DNA from: Chara braunii
Lineage: Eukaryota > Streptophyta > Charophyceae > Charales > Characeae
Reading direction: 5' to 3'
DNA length: 25,024 nucleotides
Assembly: GCA_003427395.1 (NCBI GenBank)
Contig: BFEA01000004.1
Span: forward strand, 3,065,033-3,090,056
Position numbers and translations under genes: made by a program. Positions 20,101 to 25,024 of this stretch are shown here, one piece after another. Position 1 is the first letter of the stretch. Each line of letters opens with the position of its first letter. The notes under the pieces are model-generated. The model searched no databases. It saw only the letters and a program-made list of their open reading frames with translations, and was not told where the DNA came from.

Positions 20101-21330
20101 CCACATGTCTGTCCCACTTGACAGGTCCACGTTCACCCCGTCTTGCGGTCGTCTGGACGTCAGTATGTCCTCATAGTACATCCTTGCGTACTGGAGCATC
20201 CCCGTTGCGGAACAGGCTGGGGGTGCGGACTCAGCGAACGGGTGCTTAAGCTCAATCATCTGCTGCTGCAGACGGCTTGGTTGGAGTTTTTGGAATGTCT
20301 CCTTTGTCATTTTGTCGTGTGTCTCGATCCCCTTCACTTCCAGTACCTCCGTCCATTGCTTTTGCTTCTCCTCTTGGATGTTGTCCCACTCCGCAAGCCT
20401 CCTTTCACGTTCTGAGGCCCATACCAACCACGAGATAGGGTGACCCTCCATGCGGTCTTCCGCCTCTTCCACCCTCTTCATACAGTCTGCCTCCCTTTTG
20501 TTCCTAGTCCTTGCCATAATTCTTGAGATCACGTTAAGCACCCCGGATGTAATAGCCAGGCCCCCGTCCAACCATTCTGCATTGGAGTTGAACAGATGTC
20601 TATCTCCCTCTCATTTGGTCATGTGATCTGACACCCATTCCCCCACTCTGGGGACCCTTAGCACCTCGTTGTTCAAGCGAAAGAAGCCTCTCCCTCTTTC
20701 GCAGCCCAAACTCAGTCTAAGATCCACCACTACCGGTTTGTGATCGGAAATCGGGTGGCAGAAGTGCCTGACGGATGTGACTCTGTCCATCACCTGTTCT
20801 GAAAGAAAGAAGTAGTCAAGGCGCCTTCTGGTCACCGTCTGTCTATCCCACTGCAGATGAGAAGTCTAGGTGTAACCTAGGTCGTCTGGGTTCAGAGTCG
20901 GGAATGGGTCCACCAGCGTCAGCTCCGGGATGAATTCCAACACTGTCCTCACGTCCCCCCTATTCGTTGTCGGTGCGCCGGGTCTCAGGGCTTCGTCTAG
21001 TGACACATTCAAGTCACCAGCAAGAAGCAGTCTGTCTGCCTTGGGGACAGGAAGCATCAGTCTTGCGAAGAATTTTTCCCTTTCCCCTGCCCCTGTCGGT
21101 GCATACACTGTCATGAAGGCTCATTCCTCCTTACCTATGAGCACCTTGAGCCACACCCATTTGCCCCAGATATCCACCTCTGAGTCGATCACCTGAGCTT
21201 GTAGGTCCCTATGTAGCATGATGCCCACTCCACCCCGGGTACCTTGCGTCGGGGCCCACACTTGTGGGCCCTCCCACCATTGAGAGAACTCAATCAGTTT
21301 CTCTTTATCTAATTTCGTATTCGTCTTCTT
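17156..21330 (-). pseudogene. LINE ORF2: APE endonuclease, reverse transcriptase, C-terminal Cys/His region
   Basis: The frame is open on one phase from about 21330 to 18295 with stops at 21121, 20866, 20611, 19069, 18607 and 18295, then shifted for 18064-17156. The endonuclease part shows TVYAPTG, AGDLNV (about 21004-21021) and ISDHKPV (about 20731-20751). Its first ~60 residues, which hold the catalytic Asn/Glu, are missing because the frame starts directly after the ORF1 stop. RT: KKGDKSEVRNWRPISLLN, motif A LDLEKAYDKV (19589-19620), motif B LRQGCPLAPLIF, motif C LVDD (DD at 19315-19320) and FLGIW. A few residues after motif A are deleted. The end has a CX2C...H zf-RVT-like region near 17690-17640. 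Family role: nicks DNA and copies the LINE RNA at the nick. Dead. Confidence 0.8.
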
Positions 21331-21360
21331 TTACCCCTCCCGTTCGACACCGCTCGACTT

Positions 21361-22435
21361 TTATCCATGAAGTCTGCTTTCTTCCACTAGCTGTTGGATG
21401 CGGGCATTGTCTCCTTGCGTGTTGACCTGGTCTTGAGCCACCTGTGTAACTTCTGCTGTAGATCTGCCTGGTCTTCGTTGAGAACTTCGTTGGGAGCTTC
21501 CCCTGGATGAGTTGGCCTGGGACGACAGCGCCCGCCATTCCTCGGTAAGCTTCGTGGCAATGAAGGGCGAGTGCAAGTTCTCTTCTGCGATGAGTTTCTC
21601 GTTTGCATTCAGCAGGATCAAACCGGATACTCCTGGTAGAACCTTAATCTGTTCCAACTCTTGCATGTTGCGTTCCCTGATGAGGTCTATGTGGAACCAG
21701 CGAATGCCTGCCTGCGATAATGTGTGCGCCACTTCTGACGGGATTCTGGCATCGAGGAGTGGAAAGTACATCTTCGTATAGCCTTTAACTGTTTCACAAA
21801 TGATACTGGCCATGGTCGAATGGGGGATCAGCCTCACTGGTATGTGTACCCCGTACATCTTCTTCGTTTCTTCGAAAATCATAGCTGGGGTTGGCGAACG
21901 GTTCACCTCCACCGAGGGAATCAGAGGAGCACCCTCCTCATCCGAGAGTGTGATAAAGCAGATACCCTCCGTCGTCCTGGTACAGATTAGCGGGATCAGA
22001 CATCTCTGCACCGACTCCATTCTGTTTCTGTCCACTGTCTCCGCTCTGTGTCCCCTGTCCGGTATACGACTGTCCTCCCTTGTCTGTTTGTCTTTGCCTA
22101 TGGTCCCTGATGCGGCTGAGCTTTCCATGGACGACGATTCACCTGATGATTCTATTTCCTCACAACACTCGCTTCCCCACCTCACTTTGGAGTGCAAGGA
22201 AAGAGATATCTTTGATTGCTCCACTTGTAAAGTCGGGTTCTCTTTCTGGTGCAAGTCTGTCCCCCTTCCCCGTAGCGTCTCCTCCCCTGGCCTTTCTGGA
22301 ACGGTGTGACCCCACTTGCCATGTCTCCAAGTTTGCGAGTCATCTCCCTTGTTCCTCGGACTGTCATCTTTTCAAGCATCCCACCTGGAGTTGCTAGCCT
22401 TGGTTCGTCTTCTGTTTGACCCGGCCCTGCTTTCC
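21361..22435 (-). pseudogene. LINE ORF1, C-terminal part
   Basis: Open from 22254 to the TAA at 21361, and in the same phase back to 22434 except for TGA at 22372-22374. The N-terminal third is Ser/Glu/Arg-rich and acidic. A middle region of about 150 residues with regular hydrophobic spacing (FEETKKMYGVHIPVRLIP) follows, then a Gln/Ser/Arg-rich tail. No named domain is recognised. The first 33 bases repeat the end of the plus-strand ORF1 segment in the same codon phase, which links the two as one protein of roughly 880 codons. ORF1 proteins of LINEs are RNA-binding chaperones; here that is inferred from position and from the zinc knuckle in the other half. Confidence 0.6.
22403..22435 (-). 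repeat. 33-bp overlap at the LINE inversion junction (left member)
   Basis: Exact reverse complement of 24364-24396. Similarity stops at 22435/22436, which marks the point where the two cDNA arms were joined. Confidence 0.8.
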
Positions 22436-22792
22436 ACGGTAGAAGCGTGGAACGGAGCCAGCAAACTCCCAGGGTACATACCTGCAAGTACCGAAGTGCC
22501 ACCAGGTTTCGAGTTCATAGGAACATCTCAGCAGACGGAGTGTTCCGCTGGATCCGCTCTTCCTCAAGATCCACAAGACTCAGGAAGGTGTAGAGGGGGG
22601 TAACATGCGAGAATTGAAGACAGATAGCAACAGAGACAAGAGAATACCTCGCTTACTACACTCTCGTCCGACTCTCTGCATCCGGAAGCAGGGAACAGGG
22701 AAGGGCAGGGGAGACACCAGGCGGGGCCCGCGACTCCTAATAGCTAGATCGTGAGCAGACAACAGGGAGGAAGGATACCAGGAGGCAAAAAC
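22436..22792 (+). other. LINE 5' region, upstream of the likely ORF1 start
   Basis: Starts at the inversion junction and runs to the ATG at 22793. Part of it (22436-22603) is open in the ORF1 phase, so ORF1 may begin further upstream, with the element 5'-truncated. Otherwise this is the 5' UTR. Confidence 0.45.
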
Positions 22793-24396
22793 ATGGATAA
22801 TCCGTGCAGAACCGGGAGTGACACACCGCCGCGTCCGCCTCAATCAAGGGAAGACGTATCCAGAGTTAGAGAGTCGGTGAGCAGGTGCTACGATGATGGG
22901 ATGTGTCTAGAAGGAGACAATTTGGGAAGGCTGGTCGAAGACGAGGAAGGGAAAAGATTTGTTGTGAACGAGGTGATAGACGAAGTGAAGGAACAATGAC
23001 TTAAAGACAGATCAGTTATAGTAACGTTCTAGGGCGAAGTCAAGAATCTGTCGAGGTCTGTTAAGGAGGACCTCATAAGAGCGTATTAAGATGGATGGAC
23101 TGCGGAACGACTATTTCAACCTAAGGCAAGGAGGGGGAGAGTGAAGTTTGAAGGTCAAAACGTCGCCTCATACGTAGCGAAATCCAAGGAAATCGTTGAA
23201 TGGCTGATTCGTCAGAAGGAACTGAAGATAAAGCTGGAGCAAATAGAATACATGGTGACGTTCAAACCCAGGCTGTCAAAACAAGAACTCCAGGATGTTC
23301 ACACCCCGGAAGCAGAGACAAGGTTCTGGATTATGGCCCTGAGAGTCCCGCTAGATGCCTATTACTACCTGAAGGGTGCGGTGATAGCCTGCTTTGGGGA
23401 AGTGCTAGTCGCGCACAGCCCTGAATACGACAAAGATCGGCCGAAGCTCATGAACGTTAAGTTTGACATGCCCCCGGCAGCAAGAGGCAACATTGAGGAT
23501 GAGTTGGTTATCGAATCTCCGAAGGGGTCCCGCTGGAAGGTGGAGATTGCGACACCTTACACGGACTGGTGCAGGCGATGTAGATGGTACTTCTATACGG
23601 AAGACACCTGTCCAAGAATTAGGATGGAGTTGGGAAGAAGGGGCAATGGCGAACGGCAGGGGGGACATAGAGCTCGGTACCGTGAACATCTGCTAAATCA
23701 AGTACGGGAAAACAGGGAAGAGGCAGAACCCAGGAGAGATGACCATCCACCCCCAGCTGGGAGAGGGCCTCAGGAGCAAAGTACCAGCAATGGACAGCGG
23801 CAACGAGAGGCAGGAGGGACCACACAAAGCAGGGAGGGGAGAACCAGGGCGCAACACCTCACGACTGACACAGGTATTTAAGTCCCGGGACTGTAGGCTC
23901 GGGGAGGACCATCGCAGCAGAACCAGCGGCAGGAAGCGTCGCCTTGGGATCTCAGCGGAGTGAATGGTCACTGGGAGGAACCTCAGTGGGCCGATCAGAC
24001 ATGGGGTAATGATCAGAGACCAGGATACGGAGTACCCCTGATGCAACCTTGGATCCTCAGAAGAGATTGGCCAGGTGGCAATATCGAGATTGGCACAGAG
24101 GGCTATGGGCAGCATGGGGCAATGGTGCCAGGCAGGGGAAGCCCGGTCCACACGAATTGTCAAGCATGGCAGAACATGCAGCAGTTTCACGGAGAGTCTT
24201 ACACGGACGGTGGCTACCTACTCCCTAGGGACGCGTACCCCCCTGCTAATCAAGGTCAGGTGTCACACCCAAAACCGCGTTACCCGTCGGATACCTATGA
24301 TTGGAGATGCTGGGCTCCGCTGGGGCAAAACAGAGGTCCCCCGGACCCGGACCTTTCCAGGTGGGAAAGCAGGGCCGGGTCAAACAGAAGACGAAC
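22793..24396 (+). pseudogene. LINE ORF1, N-terminal part (inverted segment), zinc-knuckle protein
   Basis: Frame 2 from ATG 22793 to 24396 with stops TGA 22997, TAG 23030, TAA 23087, TAA 23879 and TAG 23894, and no frameshift. Residues encoded at about 23090-23560 form a compact region resembling the N-terminal (DUF4283-like) region of plant LINE ORF1 proteins (RVKFEGQNV, LRVPLDAYYYLKGAV, KFDMPP). A CX2CX4YX4C motif at 23570-23611 follows, where the expected His of a CCHC knuckle reads Tyr (TAT). The rest is Arg/Glu/Gln-rich, then Gly/Pro/Gln/Trp-rich. Role by family: RNA binding in the LINE particle. Its C-terminal part lies on the opposite strand at 22435-21361. Confidence 0.7.
24364..24396 (+). 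repeat. 33-bp overlap at the distal end of the inverted LINE segment (right member)
   Basis: Exact reverse complement of 22403-22435. It ends in GAAC, and the next bases belong to the target duplication (AACTTTC...), which gives AAC microhomology between element and target. Confidence 0.8.
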
Positions 24397-24406
24397 TTTC
24401 TGTTTT
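24394..24406. repeat. Right target-site duplication of the LINE
   Basis: AACTTTCTGTTTT, identical to 16520-16532. Confidence 0.7.
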
Positions 24407-24911
24407 CGGCATGGAGGCCGCAACTTTCTTTTTTAGGCCTGCCAGAGCAAAATGGCTGGCGGCTTTTTGGCGCGCAGGGCGTTCCGGGCCCCGAGAAAAA
24501 GGGGCTCGGAGGTACTAGCGGCATGGGCCGCAGATGCAATTTCCCCTTGTTTTCTTTTGCCTTTTCGAGGGGTCGGCGGCCTTGACACGCCGTGTGATAG
24601 GGCTGCCTGCACTTTTGTCCCCTTCACATCTGATGAGTGCCGCCCCGAGGCCCTAGAGATATAGCTCTTTCGTTAGTGGTATGGCGCGGCCGGGTCCAAG
24701 TAGAGGGCCTAGCTAATTCAGACAGGATTCGAATTCATGTCTCTATTTCAACAGCTCGTCTGCATTTCACACGCGCATTTGTCTTCTCGGGGCAGCGCGT
24801 CTGGTGGGCTCTGGCCGGAGCAGAGTCGATCTACGTGCGAACGGGCGTGCGGAAGCGCAGTCCCTCTCTCTCTCTCCCCGCTTCTCTGTGCCTGCGGTGT
24901 TCTGCCTGGAG
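24407..24911. other. Right flanking DNA, possible 5' leader of a host gene
   Basis: GC-richer than most of the window. Just after the LINE there is a near-copy (24409-24437) of the left flank (16508-16535). No element is recognised. Positions 24700-24911 could be the untranslated leader of a transcript whose splice donor is at 24954, which is conjecture. Confidence 0.35.
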
Positions 24912-24953
24912 ATGTCCGTCTTTCCATCCACATTCGGCCTCGAACGGAAACAG
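24912..24953 (+). CDS. Possible first coding exon ending at a consensus splice donor
   Basis: An ATG at 24912 opens fourteen codons (MSVFPSTFGLERKQ) that end in CAG followed by GTGAGT at 24954-24959, a full match to the plant 5' splice-site consensus, in phase 0. The presumed intron begins GC-rich and runs into a (TC)n tract at the window edge. No promoter, homology or second exon is visible. It may equally be a non-coding first exon or chance. Confidence 0.2.
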
Positions 24954-24980
24954 GTGAGTCCGCGGCGCGTGGCGAACTGC

Positions 24981-24983
<3 letters not shown>

Positions 24984-25024
<41 letters not shown>
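24984..25024. repeat. (CT)n microsatellite at the window edge
   Basis: At least twenty CT dinucleotides, still continuing at the last base. If the donor at 24954 is real, this lies in the first intron. Confidence 0.95.

Larger units (their letters stand above)
16533..24396 (-). mobile_element. LINE (APE-type non-LTR retrotransposon) with inverted 5' part
   Basis: The 3' portion (ORF1 end, APE endonuclease, RT, Cys/His region, 3' UTR, CAAA tail) is on the minus strand from 22435 down to 16533. The 5' portion (5' region and ORF1 start) is on the plus strand from 22436 to 24396. Thirty-three bases are present in both arms (22403-22435 and 24364-24396, reverse complements), and identical 13-base sequences flank the whole. 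Put back in order the RNA would be about 7.8 kb with ORF1 in one frame across the join. This is the arrangement produced by twin priming. Inactive: many stops, inverted ORF1, missing N-terminal part of the endonuclease. Confidence 0.8.

Noticed and set aside
16533-24396. Two independent LINE insertions head to head
   Set aside because: The single pair of flanking duplications, the 33-bp overlap and frame continuity are better explained by one twin-primed insertion.
24725-24780. tRNA-like GGATTCGAATTC on the minus strand
   Set aside because: No cloverleaf can be drawn with a sensible acceptor stem and anticodon arm.

Overview
This window looks like repeat-rich nuclear DNA of a land plant, probably a non-seed plant (bryophyte, lycophyte or fern). 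The evidence is a plant-type LINE with an APE endonuclease, a reverse transcriptase and a C-terminal Cys/His (zf-RVT-like) region, tRNA-derived SINEs, and a Penelope-like element (PLE) with its endonuclease in front of the reverse transcriptase. That PLE arrangement is known from green algae, spike mosses, slime molds and invertebrates. The assignment to a plant is inference and no species can be named. I found no intact host protein gene, rRNA or genuine tRNA gene. Nearly everything identifiable is a decayed transposable element, so coding entries are given as pseudogenes.

Layout. Positions 1-4680 are apparently non-coding, with a (CT)n tract and a cluster of four CACGTG (G-box) sites at 3212-3820. 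Positions 4683-6487 hold a tRNA-derived SINE that was split by a ~520-bp AT-rich miniature transposon (MITE). That MITE was itself entered by an inverted copy of the same family, and part of the composite was then tandemly duplicated. Positions 6490-10073 are AT-rich repeats, a GC-rich palindromic patch, a foldback, three more MITE copies or fragments and a long poly-G tract.

Positions 10074-16044 are a degenerate PLE. It has ~553-bp direct repeats (pseudo-LTRs, the left one interrupted by a fifth MITE), a zinc-knuckle/coiled-coil region, then GIY-YIG endonuclease, a CxC linker and reverse transcriptase. Positions 16072-16487 are a second SINE on the minus strand.

Positions 16520-24406 are best read as one LINE insertion of about 7.9 kb. 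It has a 13-bp target-site duplication, a (CAAA)n tail at its left end (the element is on the minus strand) and an inverted 5' portion on the plus strand, the signature of twin priming. The ORF1 reading frame runs across the inversion once the parts are placed in order. To the right, 24407-25024 is flanking DNA with a consensus splice donor (CAG|GTGAGT) and a (TC)n tract, possibly the start of a host gene.

Relative order of events: the SINE at 4683 preceded the outer MITE, which preceded the nested inverted MITE, which preceded the tandem duplication. The PLE preceded the MITE in its left repeat. Both retroelements decayed mainly by stop-generating substitutions with few frameshifts.
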